Origin: Bacillota bacterium
GTDB lineage: Bacteria > Bacillota > Clostridia > Lachnospirales > Lachnospiraceae
Direction of reading: 5' to 3'
Assembly: GCA_023393095.1 (NCBI GenBank)
Contig: JAEWMT010000076.1
Location: 1-39,744 of the forward strand
DNA: 39,744 bases
Shown: in pieces, positions 24,965 through 33,966 of the stretch
How positions within the stretch are numbered: position 1 is the first letter of the stretch
Layout: the number at the start of each line of letters is the position of its first letter
Translations under genes and position numbers: made by a program
The notes under the pieces: model-generated
What the model was told of the DNA's origin: nothing
Seen by the model: the letters and a program-made list of their open reading frames with translations, nothing else
Database searches by the model: none

Positions 24965-24995
24965 TTTCTAATCTCCGATTCATACTCTGAAGTGA

Positions 24996-25931
24996 TTACT
25001 TGCCTAAGGTTGCCACCATGACCGCTTTGATTGTATGCATACGGTTTTCTGCTTCGTCAAATATAACATCCGCGAAACGTTCAAAAACCTTTTCAGTAAC
25101 CTCTTTTCCTTTTACTGCTGGCAGGCAGTGCAAGAATATAGTTCCCGGCTTCTTCGTACGTGCCATTAATGCGTCATTCACCTGATATGGTTTTAAAAGA
25201 GTGATACGTTCTGCCGCTTTATCTTCCTCTCCCATGGAACACCATACATCGGTATAAACTGCATCTGCATCAATAATTGCATCCAATGAGTCCGAAACAA
25301 TTATCTGACTTCCAGAATCCTTAGTATATTCTTCACATTGTTTTACCAATTTCTGCTCCGGCCATAATTCCTTCGGAGCCAGAATGGTGAAGTCTATACC
25401 CATCTTGGAGGAACCAATCATCAAGCTATTAGCCATGTTATTCCTACCGTCACCGACATAAACCAACTTCAGTCCCTTCAGTTTACCAAATTGCTCTTTT
25501 AAGGTCAAAAAATCCGCAAGTATCTGAGTCGGATGATCGGCATCGGTTAGTCCGTTCCATACCGGTACTCCACTGTACTTCGCTAATTTCTCTACAGTTT
25601 CCTGAGAAAAGCCACGAAATTCGATTCCGTCAAACATTCTACCTAATACTCGCGCTGTATCTTCAACACTTTCCTTATGTCCCAACTGTATGTCAGCCTT
25701 ACTAAGGTATTCCGGATGACCGCCTTCATCAATACAGCCGACGGTAAATGCACAACGGGTTCTGGTGGACGGTTTTTCAAATATTAATGCGATATTTTTT
25801 CCCTTTAGGCTTTCTCCAGTGATACCCTGCTTCTTTTTTGCTTTTAAATCTTTGGCAAGCTCAAGAAGATATTCTATTTCCTCTGATGTAAAATCCTTAA
25901 GTGTTAAAAAACTTCTTCCTTTTAAATTCAT
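24996..25931 (-). CDS. argF: Ornithine carbamoyltransferase
   Basis: A 311-aa enzyme that makes citrulline from ornithine and carbamoyl phosphate. S55-T-R-T-R59 binds carbamoyl phosphate. DADHPTQILADFLT and the H268-C-L-P motif, which binds ornithine, are conserved. The length is typical. It is biosynthetic or catabolic; no arcA or arcC is adjacent, so biosynthesis is more likely. GGAGGT a few bases before the ATG at 25931 sets the start; an in-frame ATG four codons upstream overlaps the site itself. A perfect hairpin (25987-26012) lies in the leader. No clear ARG box was identified. Confidence 0.96.
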   Translation of the reverse strand: MNLKGRSFLTLKDFTSEEIEYLLELAKDLKAKKKQGITGESLKGKNIALIFEKPSTRTRCAFTVGCIDEGGHPEYLSKADIQLGHKESVEDTARVLGRMFDGIEFRGFSQETVEKLAKYSGVPVWNGLTDADHPTQILADFLTLKEQFGKLKGLKLVYVGDGRNNMANSLMIGSSKMGIDFTILAPKELWPEQKLVKQCEEYTKDSGSQIIVSDSLDAIIDADAVYTDVWCSMGEEDKAAERITLLKPYQVNDALMARTKKPGTIFLHCLPAVKGKEVTEKVFERFADVIFDEAENRMHTIKAVMVATLGK

Positions 25932-25986
25932 ATATACCTCCATTCTGCCGAAACACCGTGAATTTGGGCGTCAGCACAAATTTACT

Positions 25987-26012
25987 GTGTGAAAAATCTT
26001 GATTTTTCACAC
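25987..26012 (-). promoter_or_regulatory. Perfect 12-bp hairpin in the argF leader
   Basis: GTGTGAAAAATC and GATTTTTCACAC are separated by two bases, about 55 bp upstream of the argF start. No T-run follows on the minus strand. Just upstream (26027-26013) an ATGGAGGTAGTGTGA mini-ORF resembles the argF start region. It may influence translation or be a protein-binding palindrome. Confidence 0.55.
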
Positions 26013-26182
26013 TACCTCCATTCCGCCGCCTGAATTAGTAAAATACTATTAGAGTTATCTACGACTATAGCCCGGGCAGCATATCAAAATAATTATTTAA
26101 CGTTGAATTAAATTCCTATCACAAATTAATAATTATGCTATAAATATGTTTATTTATACATTATTCCAATTTACCACAAATG

Positions 26183-27382
26183 TCAAGCCAAATAATTATT
26201 CAGTATTGCTCGGGCTAATTCCATGATATTATCCGGATTATCTTCCATTGTATTCAACATATATAAACGCTCTTGTATTAAGCGGCAGAATTCCTGATCT
26301 GTATAAATCTTATATTTTCGGATTTTCAATTTTTTCGCACAATATTCCATGATTGCATAGAATAAGTTCTTATACATCCAATTCTTCTTCAGTTTTAAAG
26401 TAGAAGCAAGCTGTGGATATCCCTCTTCTAAGCACTTTCTGATGATGGAGCTGCCTGTGGGATAATCAGCTTTATTCTGCAGTAGTATTTGCTTTAGTTG
26501 ATCTTCGGGTATCGATAACAATGCAACCAAATAATCCTTCTCTTCTTTCGTTGAGTCAATATAGTAGACTTTACCTTCAAGAGATTTCAGCACCCGGACA
26601 GCATCATAATACCCTAAAGTCATATTACGCGCTGCCTTTTTGGGGTTAAACTCAAGTACATTGCATATTTGAATCTTTGGTGCAATATAAATCACATTGA
26701 CATCTTCCGGTATCTTAATTTTTTTCTCTAATCCAATACCATATACTCTGACTACGATAATATTCTTATAGCCCCGGTTAATCAGCATATCAATCGGAAC
26801 ATTATTCGTAATGCCCCCATCCAGAAAGGTTTTGCCCATCAGCTTGGAATTTTTAAATAAAGGAAAATTCGAGCTTGCCATCAAATAATCCTTAAGATAT
26901 CCATCTTCCGCCTCTTTTGCCGATATCTCCATAGCCTTTAAATCACTTACATTAAAGGTACCCATAATAAATTCAATATCAGATTCCCTGATTTTTCTTT
27001 CATCAACCGTTTCATCTAGGAGCTGCTTGAGAGGAGTAACATCCAGTCCTCGACCCGCCAAAATCTTTCCACTCTGTCTAGTAACTGTCTGAAGATTAAT
27101 ATCTTTAAATCGGCCATGGATCAGCTTATCCATCTCCTCGTCATCCACTCTCATGATACTTGAATAACTAAGGTTCTTCCATATATCAACTGCCTTATCA
27201 TAATCCCCCATGCAGATCAGAGCACCATTAAGAGCGCCCACCGATACGCCTGCAACAGCCTTGATTTTAACACCACATTCCAATAAAGCTTTCCATACGC
27301 CGATCTGGTAAGCTCCCTTTGCACCGCCACCCTCAAGTACGATGCCATATTCCTTACTAAAATCAAACCCTACATGTTCCAT
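26183..27382 (-). CDS. Patatin-like phospholipase
   Basis: A 399-aa cytosolic lipid acyl hydrolase of the patatin/RssA type. The oxyanion loop is GGGAKG (18-23), the nucleophile S47 lies in GVSVG (45-49), and the dyad D188 lies in FLDGG. The N-terminal 260 residues form the patatin domain. The C-terminal 140 residues are helical and rich in basic residues, with no recognised domain. There is no signal peptide. The ATG at 27382 has GGGGGAA upstream; an open TTG-initiated extension has none. It lies 114 bp after the LTA-synthase-like gene on the same strand. The substrate is unknown; a role in membrane lipid turnover is inference. Confidence 0.88.
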   Translation of the reverse strand: MEHVGFDFSKEYGIVLEGGGAKGAYQIGVWKALLECGVKIKAVAGVSVGALNGALICMGDYDKAVDIWKNLSYSSIMRVDDEEMDKLIHGRFKDINLQTVTRQSGKILAGRGLDVTPLKQLLDETVDERKIRESDIEFIMGTFNVSDLKAMEISAKEAEDGYLKDYLMASSNFPLFKNSKLMGKTFLDGGITNNVPIDMLINRGYKNIIVVRVYGIGLEKKIKIPEDVNVIYIAPKIQICNVLEFNPKKAARNMTLGYYDAVRVLKSLEGKVYYIDSTKEEKDYLVALLSIPEDQLKQILLQNKADYPTGSSIIRKCLEEGYPQLASTLKLKKNWMYKNLFYAIMEYCAKKLKIRKYKIYTDQEFCRLIQERLYMLNTMEDNPDNIMELARAILNNYLA

Positions 27383-27496
27383 ACCCTTCCCCCTGCTATA
27401 TCTATTGATCCGGTTCAATGGTAACAAATTAGCCTACATATAATAAGACCCAGTGCATAGCTGCAATGGGTTTTATTACTGTAAAATATAATTTTG

Positions 27497-29335
27497 TTAA
27501 TGTTTCACGTATTCTGCAATAAGGTTCTGATCCATAATTTCCTTTGATGTCTTTTTAAGAAGAAGTGCTTTTTCGTATTCTTCTTTATATTTTGTCGCAT
27601 CAACCTGTTCATTTGTTCCAATTTTCCATGCCCTGCTGCCTTCAAATATCCCTTCCCTAGAAACTTCAAAGACAATATCATTCGTTGCAAAGGAACCTTC
27701 GAATAAATAAGAAGTAAAAGCAACATAACCATCTGTGGCATTCGTCAAATCCTGTCCCATAACAAAAGTATTATCATATTCAAGTCCCATGATATTTGCA
27801 ATGGTCGGCATAAAATCAATCTGTCCGCCTGTTGTTTCTATAGTTTCATTAACAGAGCTTCCAGGAACATGTATGATTAGAGGAACATTCAACATTTCAT
27901 CATAATCGTAAATTCTACCGAGGTATTCACTCATACGATAATTAACCTCTTCCATACCGCAGTTTAAACCATGATGATCACCATACAAAGCGATTACTGT
28001 ATTGTCGTATAAGCCTGATGCTTTCAGTTCTTCTATTAGTTGTCCAATTGCCTCATCCGTATATCTTACTGTTTCAAGATAAGAACCAAAAGTAGTATCT
28101 ACATCCTTCTTAGCCAGCTTCAGTGTCCTGTATTTCTCGTCCAAAGTAAATGGATGATGTCCTGTCAGAGTAATTGCGAAAGTGAAAAACGGATCTTTCT
28201 GTTCTTTCAAAATAGGGATCAACTGATGAAACATTGATTTATCCGAAATTCCTATACCGATAATCTCGTCTTGCTTCAGATCCTCCATACTATAAAAATT
28301 CTGGAAGCCTTCGTTCGGATAAACATACTCCCTGTTCCAAAATTCGCCCTTATATCCATGGATTGCAAAGGAATTGTATCCATTATCTCGCATTAACCAA
28401 GGAAGACCATTAAAGGTATTGTCCTGATAAAGCCGATAACTCTCTCCATCAATTACCGGATAAAGACTGTTTAGCGTTGAAAATTCTGCGTCCGCCGTGT
28501 TTCCTTTACCGATATTAGAAAAATAGTGATTATAATAGAGGGTATCCTCTTTCATCAGCTTATTTAAATTAGGGGTAATCTCTTGACCCTCATAGGTAGC
28601 TCCAAGTACAAAATTCTGAAAAGCTTCCATCTGAATTACAATTAAATTCTTACCCTTACCTATTCCATTATATTTTACTACCTCAGGTTCTGGTGTCACT
28701 TCATTCAAAACCTCAAGAATTTTATTCTGATCCATATTACCAGCAGTAAAGTTGTCTGATATGGTTTGGCATACATCATTTACATGGTTCGTAAAGAATT
28801 CCATGCTGTTGACCCGTTCAAATGCAGCAGTATGAAAAGGATTTGCAATCAATGTAATAATAACTGCTGTTAATGAATAAAGTACATATTTAAATTTACG
28901 CCACGGAAGTATCTTCAGTATATTTTCCTTCGTCGCATGTTTTTTAAAACTGATATAAGCGAACGGAATATCGACAAACAATAAGAAGCTGGCCGGTATT
29001 AAAGTTGCAATAAAGCTGTTTGGCACCGCAGTTACACTCTTAGCCTGCCACAGCTGTCTGACCGAAACTGTCTGATTATAATAGTTATAATACATCGTAT
29101 CTGCAAACATCAATAAGCTGAAAAGAAAATATACTGTCAGAAAAACAAAACGCTTTCTTTTCCATGCAATTCGTCCAAAGGTGGTATATAACGTTGCCCA
29201 AACAATAAGACTTAAGATAATTAAAACAATCTGCATCTGATTTACTTCAATCAATGAATAATAGAGCATCATCTTAAGGACGAATAAAAACGCTATGAAA
29301 TAAGGTGAGGTAAGTACCTCCTTTAACTTCTTCAT
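27497..29335 (-). CDS. LTA synthase-like alkaline-phosphatase-fold membrane enzyme
   Basis: A 612-aa protein of the LtaS/sulfatase family. Five N-terminal membrane segments (about 10-30, 34-52, 62-82, 107-128, 148-166) precede an extracellular catalytic domain. The active-site set is E237 in IVIQMEAFQ, T280 in GKGNTADAEFSTLNS, and D453-H454 in YGDHHG. In LtaS this Thr forms the glycerophosphate intermediate that elongates lipoteichoic acid. Related enzymes make other phosphoglycerol modifications, so the exact polymer is uncertain. GGGGGAA five bases before the ATG at 29335 sets the start. The protein lies downstream of the interrupted NfeD gene. Confidence 0.88.
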   Translation of the reverse strand: MKKLKEVLTSPYFIAFLFVLKMMLYYSLIEVNQMQIVLIILSLIVWATLYTTFGRIAWKRKRFVFLTVYFLFSLLMFADTMYYNYYNQTVSVRQLWQAKSVTAVPNSFIATLIPASFLLFVDIPFAYISFKKHATKENILKILPWRKFKYVLYSLTAVIITLIANPFHTAAFERVNSMEFFTNHVNDVCQTISDNFTAGNMDQNKILEVLNEVTPEPEVVKYNGIGKGKNLIVIQMEAFQNFVLGATYEGQEITPNLNKLMKEDTLYYNHYFSNIGKGNTADAEFSTLNSLYPVIDGESYRLYQDNTFNGLPWLMRDNGYNSFAIHGYKGEFWNREYVYPNEGFQNFYSMEDLKQDEIIGIGISDKSMFHQLIPILKEQKDPFFTFAITLTGHHPFTLDEKYRTLKLAKKDVDTTFGSYLETVRYTDEAIGQLIEELKASGLYDNTVIALYGDHHGLNCGMEEVNYRMSEYLGRIYDYDEMLNVPLIIHVPGSSVNETIETTGGQIDFMPTIANIMGLEYDNTFVMGQDLTNATDGYVAFTSYLFEGSFATNDIVFEVSREGIFEGSRAWKIGTNEQVDATKYKEEYEKALLLKKTSKEIMDQNLIAEYVKH

Positions 29336-29397
29336 ATCTTCCCCCAAATCCGGTATTATAATTGTTAAAATTTATAAACTAGCATTATAATATCTCA

Positions 29398-29541
29398 TTA
29401 CTGCCTTATTATCAAGAAGTAAAATCTAAATTTTTTCTTAATTGTAATAAGCCTTATTACAATTAATTTGGCTTTCGATACTCCTATTACCTTCTCCTTC
29501 GTTCCTTTTTCTATTACATTACTATTCAGCGATCTGGTAGA
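29398..29541 (-). other. In-frame NfeD tail beyond the TGA codon
   Basis: After the TGA that ends the 109-aa NfeD frame, the same frame stays open for 47 codons to a TAA at 29400-29398. It reads STRSLNSNVIEKGTKEKVIG followed by VSKAKLIVI, which is the expected end of the NfeD OB-fold domain. The TGA occupies the position where the family usually has Trp (QEWSARS-like). Confidence 0.7.
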
Positions 29542-29871
29542 TCATTCCTTGCCCTCCAAATCATTCTGTCCCCTGGTATTACCATTATCAATTGCAGATA
29601 TCACAACTGCCTTTTTGCCAATAACATCTTCATCATTGTTCTTAGAATTACACGTGTTAATGTATTTTATCACAATCGGTCTCGTGAAATATAACATAGA
29701 AAGGGATACTGCAAGAAATAGGATGATCTCCAGAATCAGGTTATGATAGAACATTGATACGATAAATGCTATTAGTGCCCCACCCGCAAACCAGATTGTC
29801 ATAATGCCAAGTGTTATTATTTCAATTAAGATCAGTAATGCAAGAATGATAATCCATAAGATCGAATTCAT
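29542..29871 (-). CDS. NfeD family membrane protein, interrupted by in-frame TGA
   Basis: A 109-aa ORF with three hydrophobic segments (about 4-25, 26-43, 47-66) followed by the start of the cytoplasmic OB-fold domain (VIGKKAVVISAIDNGNTRGQ). NfeD proteins of this short class are about 140-150 aa and work with SPFH/stomatin-like scaffold proteins. Here the frame stops at TGA after LEGKE, yet the domain continues in frame for at least 30 more residues. A single change from TGG would explain it. Either the gene is a recent nonsense pseudogene, the stop is read through, or the base is a sequencing error. No SPFH gene is adjacent. It begins 18 bp after the TrmH-type methyltransferase gene. Confidence 0.75.
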   Translation of the reverse strand: MNSILWIIILALLILIEIITLGIMTIWFAGGALIAFIVSMFYHNLILEIILFLAVSLSMLYFTRPIVIKYINTCNSKNNDEDVIGKKAVVISAIDNGNTRGQNDLEGKE

Positions 29872-29889
29872 TGATCATTACCTCCATTG

Positions 29890-30690
29890 TTATCTATTTC
29901 TTTGCCTTGAAGCCTCATACATCAAAATTGCTGCAGCTACTGCTGCATTTAAGGATTCGACCTTACCCGCCATTGGAATTTTTATCCTTATATCGGCAAG
30001 TTCACCTGCATTGTCACTCAAGCCATTTGCTTCATTACCAATCAAAATAGCACATTTTTTACGAAAACTTCCTTCCGTATCATAAGGAATTCCCAAAAGA
30101 TGCGCCGCAAATATGGTGATATCATGTTGTTTTATCAACTCCAGTGTTTCATAGATATTATCTGTCTGATAAAAAGGTACCCGGTAAATTGATCCCATCG
30201 TAGATCGAATCACTTTTGGATTATAGATATCCACGGTAGATTTATTGAAAATGATGCCGGTAATCCCCGCACCCTCTGCGGTTCTTATCATGGTTCCTAG
30301 ATTACCCGGATCTCGAATATCCTCCAATAATAGCAAACAGGCATCGGGAGAATTCAGGATGCTCTCCAGACTGTACTGAGCTTTCTTTACCGTACCCATA
30401 ACCCCCTGCGGAGTTTTTGTCTCGGACGCTTCATTAAATAAGGAGTTGGTAATTACTTCATAATCCAAATCAAGGAAGAAATCCGGATTATTGTTAAGCT
30501 TCTCCTGATAGAAGCTCTCTGATACATATGCTTTTATAAGAAGCCCGGCTTCCCTTGCCTCTTCGAACATTTTCAATCCTTCTACTACGAATAATCCCTG
30601 TTCTTCTCTGGCTTTTACTTTCTTTTGAAGCTGTATTAAATTTTTCACTTGAGCATTTGCTGAGCTAGTGATAACATCTTTATTTTTCAT
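29890..30690 (-). CDS. TrmH/SpoU family RNA 2'-O-methyltransferase
   Basis: A 266-aa SPOUT methyltransferase. An N-terminal L30e-like RNA-binding part (VITSSANAQVKNLIQL, FVVEGLKMFEEA) precedes the knotted catalytic domain. The three SpoU motifs are DPGNLGTMIRTAEGAG (127-142), ILIGNEANGLS (215-225) and IPMAGKVESLNAAVAAAI (238-255). The family methylates riboses in 23S rRNA or tRNA; the site here cannot be told from the sequence. GAGGA lies ahead of the ATG. It is the first gene of a probable unit with the NfeD gene. Confidence 0.92.
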   Translation of the reverse strand: MKNKDVITSSANAQVKNLIQLQKKVKAREEQGLFVVEGLKMFEEAREAGLLIKAYVSESFYQEKLNNNPDFFLDLDYEVITNSLFNEASETKTPQGVMGTVKKAQYSLESILNSPDACLLLLEDIRDPGNLGTMIRTAEGAGITGIIFNKSTVDIYNPKVIRSTMGSIYRVPFYQTDNIYETLELIKQHDITIFAAHLLGIPYDTEGSFRKKCAILIGNEANGLSDNAGELADIRIKIPMAGKVESLNAAVAAAILMYEASRQRNR

Positions 30691-30874
30691 ATGAATAAGA
30701 TCCTCTTATTTGATTATTTGGTTCAACTCTCGCCTAACCGATGATACTGAATCGCTGTGCATACTTATTATATAGATAGTAACATATTTAAACAGGGAAA
30801 TCAAAGGTCGGTACATCCGAAATAAGACAATTAAATTTTATTTAAATAAATTACATAAAATTGGGCTTTAGATG

Positions 30875-30902
30875 TAAAGATAAAATACTAACCTGCCGAT
30901 AT
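30875..30902 (+). promoter_or_regulatory. Sigma-D (flagellar-type) promoter candidate
   Basis: TAAA (30875-30878), a 16-bp spacer and GCCGATAT (30895-30902). The -10 octamer is identical to the B. subtilis sigma-D consensus; the usual spacer is 15. It lies 72 bp upstream of the 356-aa unknown protein on the same strand. Confidence 0.6.
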
Positions 30903-30973
30903 TAAGAAGTAACAAGCATTATACATAATCTGTAAACGGATTTACAATTATTAACGCAAAGGAGAGCAAAATT

Positions 30974-32044
30974 ATGAGTATTGATTACAGCCAGTTTTAT
31001 AGAGGAACAACAAATATAAATTCCTATGGCAGTGGAGTTTACAAAAAGGACAGCATTGTCAAATATGAGTTTAATACTGCAGACGAAAACGGCAACAAGG
31101 TTATGGATAAAATGTCCAGAGAAGAAACCTTACAGACTATGAATAGTATATCAGAACTATATGGCGAGAATGTTATCGTAGAGTTTTCCGGAGATGGCTT
31201 GGCTGCATTAGTGCAGGGAAAGATTGGACTTATGAATCAACCGTTGACTGAGGAAGCGCAAGCAGAGCAAGCGGCAAAACAGGCGGCTTTTGATAGTGAG
31301 GTAGTACAATATGATAAGTCAGCTAATTATTTACCGGAATATACAGGTATTTATGAGACTGACAAGGCAATCGCTACTGCTGTTGAGAATTGCAGTAAGG
31401 AAGAACAGGCTTTTGTCTATGATATTATCCGTCAGAATTTCCTTGTGACTAACAGTAGCGCCATGACAGAGGAAGAAAGGCAGGCAAATATATCTTTAGG
31501 AATGAAAAAAGCCGAATATGCCGCAGAGAATTTTATACCAGAAAATCAGAAGGATTCATTTTTAGAAGCAATGGAAACAGTAGCCAAATTGGCTACATCG
31601 GGCAGGAAAATCGAAGATGGAACTATGGATTATGGAGTTAACAAAGCGAACTATTTAGGACACGGAAGCAATCTTGTATATACAACGAATACACTTGATA
31701 TGATGAAGCAAATGGATAGCGGTGCTTATGCAGAATATCAGAAAATTTCAAATGAAGGCAGTAATGAAGATAGAGCACTGAATTCACTCAAGTATTTAAC
31801 TAACTGGTATGTAGGCGCTGTCAGAAAAAATCCGAACATGGTAGATCAGTATGATGGTAAATCCAAGGAATATGTATCCAAAACTGTTAAGGATGAAAAG
31901 GTTGATGATACCTTTGCGGGGGTAAAGACCGATAGCAAGGCATCATTTTTAGAGAGTTTAAAGGCATTACAGGCAAGTAGCCCCAATTTCCTTTCACTTA
32001 TTTTAAACAGGGAAATATCATCGCCATTTTGGAGTAAATTGTAA
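30974..32044 (+). CDS. Protein of unknown function under a flagellar-type promoter
   Basis: A 356-aa protein I do not recognise. It has no signal peptide or membrane segment. The N-terminus MSIDYSQFYRGTTNINSYGS is polar and Tyr/Ser-rich; residues about 95-345 are mostly helical and rich in Ala, Glu and Lys (for example EEAQAEQAAKQAAF). The C-terminal LSLILNREISSPFWSKL is more hydrophobic. Cysteine is nearly absent (one residue). This composition and the sigma-D-like promoter would fit a protein coregulated with flagella or secreted by the flagellar route, but that is inference. GGAG lies upstream of the ATG and a strong terminator follows, so it is monocistronic. Confidence 0.75.
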   Translation: MSIDYSQFYRGTTNINSYGSGVYKKDSIVKYEFNTADENGNKVMDKMSREETLQTMNSISELYGENVIVEFSGDGLAALVQGKIGLMNQPLTEEAQAEQAAKQAAFDSEVVQYDKSANYLPEYTGIYETDKAIATAVENCSKEEQAFVYDIIRQNFLVTNSSAMTEEERQANISLGMKKAEYAAENFIPENQKDSFLEAMETVAKLATSGRKIEDGTMDYGVNKANYLGHGSNLVYTTNTLDMMKQMDSGAYAEYQKISNEGSNEDRALNSLKYLTNWYVGAVRKNPNMVDQYDGKSKEYVSKTVKDEKVDDTFAGVKTDSKASFLESLKALQASSPNFLSLILNREISSPFWSKL

Positions 32045-32107
32045 TGTAATTTATACGATTTAGGAATTGGTAACATTTATTATTTGAAAGGTCAATAACA
32101 AACAAGT

Positions 32108-32146
32108 AAGAGCGGTCATAGACTGTATCAGTTTATGACCGTTCTT
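32108..32146 (+). terminator. Terminator after the 356-aa protein gene
   Basis: AAGAGCGGTCATA and TATGACCGTTCTT pair over 13 positions with one wobble, plus inner GACTG/CAGTT pairing; the tail is TTATTC. A convergent minus-strand gene ends at 32268, and 32147-32267 holds nothing else evident. Confidence 0.8.
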
Positions 32147-32267
32147 ATTCTATTACCGCCTACCCATTATAACGGATGCTTTACATTAAGGCTGTAAGTG
32201 CCAATTATCATGATAATAGATAGAACCCTTTCCTGCCCTTGCTTTCCTTAAGACTCTCTGTTGAATC

Positions 32268-33401
32268 TTATTCTTTCTCCAACGTAATTGATCCAAATCT
32301 GGTCTTCTCCCAGCAGTCATAGCCTCTTACTGTAATTTCCCCCGGTATTTCTTTGGTTTTAAAGCTATTTTTTTGTACATATACTCCGTCACTTACCTTT
32401 TCAATCGTATCTGACCCATCTAAACCGCTTTCCCAACGTTTACCGCCCGCATCAAGATATTCAAACCATAACCCGTCCTTAGCCAGATTAATCTGTTCCG
32501 GAGTTGCATCGGGTGCAATGTGGAAGGTTAATTCCGTATAGATACCAAGTTCTGTTTTGCTAAGTTCAATCTTATCAACAATAACTCCTGCCACCGCTAA
32601 AGCTTCCGTCTGATTGTAGCTTACCGTACTTTCCGAGCTTTCGTCAGTCAGCTGAAAGTCAAAAGCACCTTTTACAGCTTTTCCGTAATGTCCTGCCTGA
32701 TCCACTGTGCTAACGCTTGTATTACAGGTTATCTTTAAATTTTTACTATTAAAGGTATTGTCCGCCTTATACATAATAACTAGAGTCCCGTCTTCCTCTG
32801 TTGTAAAATCAACGCTGCCCGGTATATTTGTGCCGTTATTGCTAAGGCCCGCATTAACATAAAGCATCTCTTTCCTGTTCTCTAAGGCATATTCTGCTAT
32901 TGTCTCGTACTTGTCGGTTGTTATCCCAAGGTTTGCAACAGGATCACTGCTATTTACGTCCATTGTTAACAAAAGATACTTTTCAGTGTCGACAGGTTTT
33001 GCTTCCAAGACAACATAAATCTTTTGTCCATCGCATACAGCCTCTCGAACTTTAAAATTAACGTCAGCGGTATCATCCGTTTCCTGTTCAATATCAGTCT
33101 GTACCAGCTTCTCTGCCGCGTTCGGTAGTTCGTTACCTGTTCTTGAAAAAAAGTCCGGTAGTCCCCAGGTTTTCACCGCTGCAAATGCGGTTGTACCAGC
33201 TACCATTACAATTGCAGCAACTAATAAAACAAATCTTTTCTTATGGAATTTCCTCATGGTAATATACTCCTTCTCTCTGTTTTTCTCTTTCTCTTCAGAT
33301 AGAATTTTAGAAAAAACCGCCTTAGCCTGGATGCTTACAACATCGGGAATGTTGCTATCTTCTGACAGGATCTTTTTGTTTTTGTCATCAAAATAATTCA
33401 T
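32268..33401 (-). CDS. Anti-sigma factor-like membrane protein (DUF4179-type)
   Basis: A 377-aa protein with a roughly 55-residue cytoplasmic N-terminus, one membrane segment (about 56-75) and a large extracytoplasmic part (76-377) of beta character. The order cytoplasmic domain, TM, and outside sensor, together with its place directly behind an ECF sigma gene, marks it as the likely anti-sigma factor; the arrangement resembles DUF4179 proteins. Residues in EEIEYL-like zinc sites are not present, so it is not a ZAS-type anti-sigma. The ATG at 33401 has GGAGG eight bases upstream. The sigma stop codon lies immediately before this ribosome site, so expression is coupled. Confidence 0.78.
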   Translation of the reverse strand: MNYFDDKNKKILSEDSNIPDVVSIQAKAVFSKILSEEKEKNREKEYITMRKFHKKRFVLLVAAIVMVAGTTAFAAVKTWGLPDFFSRTGNELPNAAEKLVQTDIEQETDDTADVNFKVREAVCDGQKIYVVLEAKPVDTEKYLLLTMDVNSSDPVANLGITTDKYETIAEYALENRKEMLYVNAGLSNNGTNIPGSVDFTTEEDGTLVIMYKADNTFNSKNLKITCNTSVSTVDQAGHYGKAVKGAFDFQLTDESSESTVSYNQTEALAVAGVIVDKIELSKTELGIYTELTFHIAPDATPEQINLAKDGLWFEYLDAGGKRWESGLDGSDTIEKVSDGVYVQKNSFKTKEIPGEITVRGYDCWEKTRFGSITLEKE

Positions 33402-33416
33402 TACTTCTTCCTCCAA

Positions 33417-33911
33417 TCATATTTCATAGGCCTTTCTCAGTTGTTCCTTTGCCCTTGCGAGTCTGGTCAGTACTGTATTTTTATTGATTTTGAGTAGCTC
33501 GCTTATCTCCCGAACCTTAAGTCCTTCCGAATAATACAGTAATACAATGATTTTATATTTTTCCTCCAGACAGTTAAGCATTTCCTTCCATTCACACTGT
33601 TCAAAGTCCTTATCGATAAAGCCTTCCCCGGCTTCCTCTTCGATATCTATGAAGTTCTGCCTCAATCTAAGAATGTCATTGCATTTGTTAATTAAAATCC
33701 GTATCATCCAAGTCTTAAAGTATTTGCCGTTGCGTAGAGAATCTAGCTTTTCATAGCAGGCTAAAATCGTATCCTGTATTGCATCCGCAACATCACTGTC
33801 ATTTTTCAGATACACCCATGCGGTTTTATACATGCTGCTCATATGAGCTTCCATCAGCTGTACAAAAGCATCAGCGTCCCTTTGTATTGCTTTTCTGATT
33901 AATTTATCCAT
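33417..33911 (-). CDS. ECF-type RNA polymerase sigma factor
   Basis: A 164-aa sigma-70 family protein with only regions 2 and 4. Region 2 (about 8-78) includes DVADAIQDTILACYEKLDSL and YFKTWMIRILINKCND; region 4 (about 108-160) includes YYSEGLKVREISELLKINKN and VLTRLARAKEQLRK, the helix-turn-helix that reads the -35 box. It directs RNA polymerase to a small regulon, probably on envelope stress, when released by the membrane protein encoded next. A candidate autoregulatory promoter with TGAAAT and CGTC elements lies at 33967-33993. The start ATG is preceded by AAAGG. Confidence 0.93.
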   Translation of the reverse strand: MDKLIRKAIQRDADAFVQLMEAHMSSMYKTAWVYLKNDSDVADAIQDTILACYEKLDSLRNGKYFKTWMIRILINKCNDILRLRQNFIDIEEEAGEGFIDKDFEQCEWKEMLNCLEEKYKIIVLLYYSEGLKVREISELLKINKNTVLTRLARAKEQLRKAYEI

Positions 33912-33966
33912 CTGAAATACCTTTCTTCTTCCGTCAGAACATGTTCTATATCGTATACACCTATTA

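Noticed and set aside
29890..30690. A sigma-D-like GCCGATAT on the minus strand inside the TrmH-type gene
   Set aside because: It falls within conserved codons, has no well-placed TAAA, and no gene starts downstream of it.
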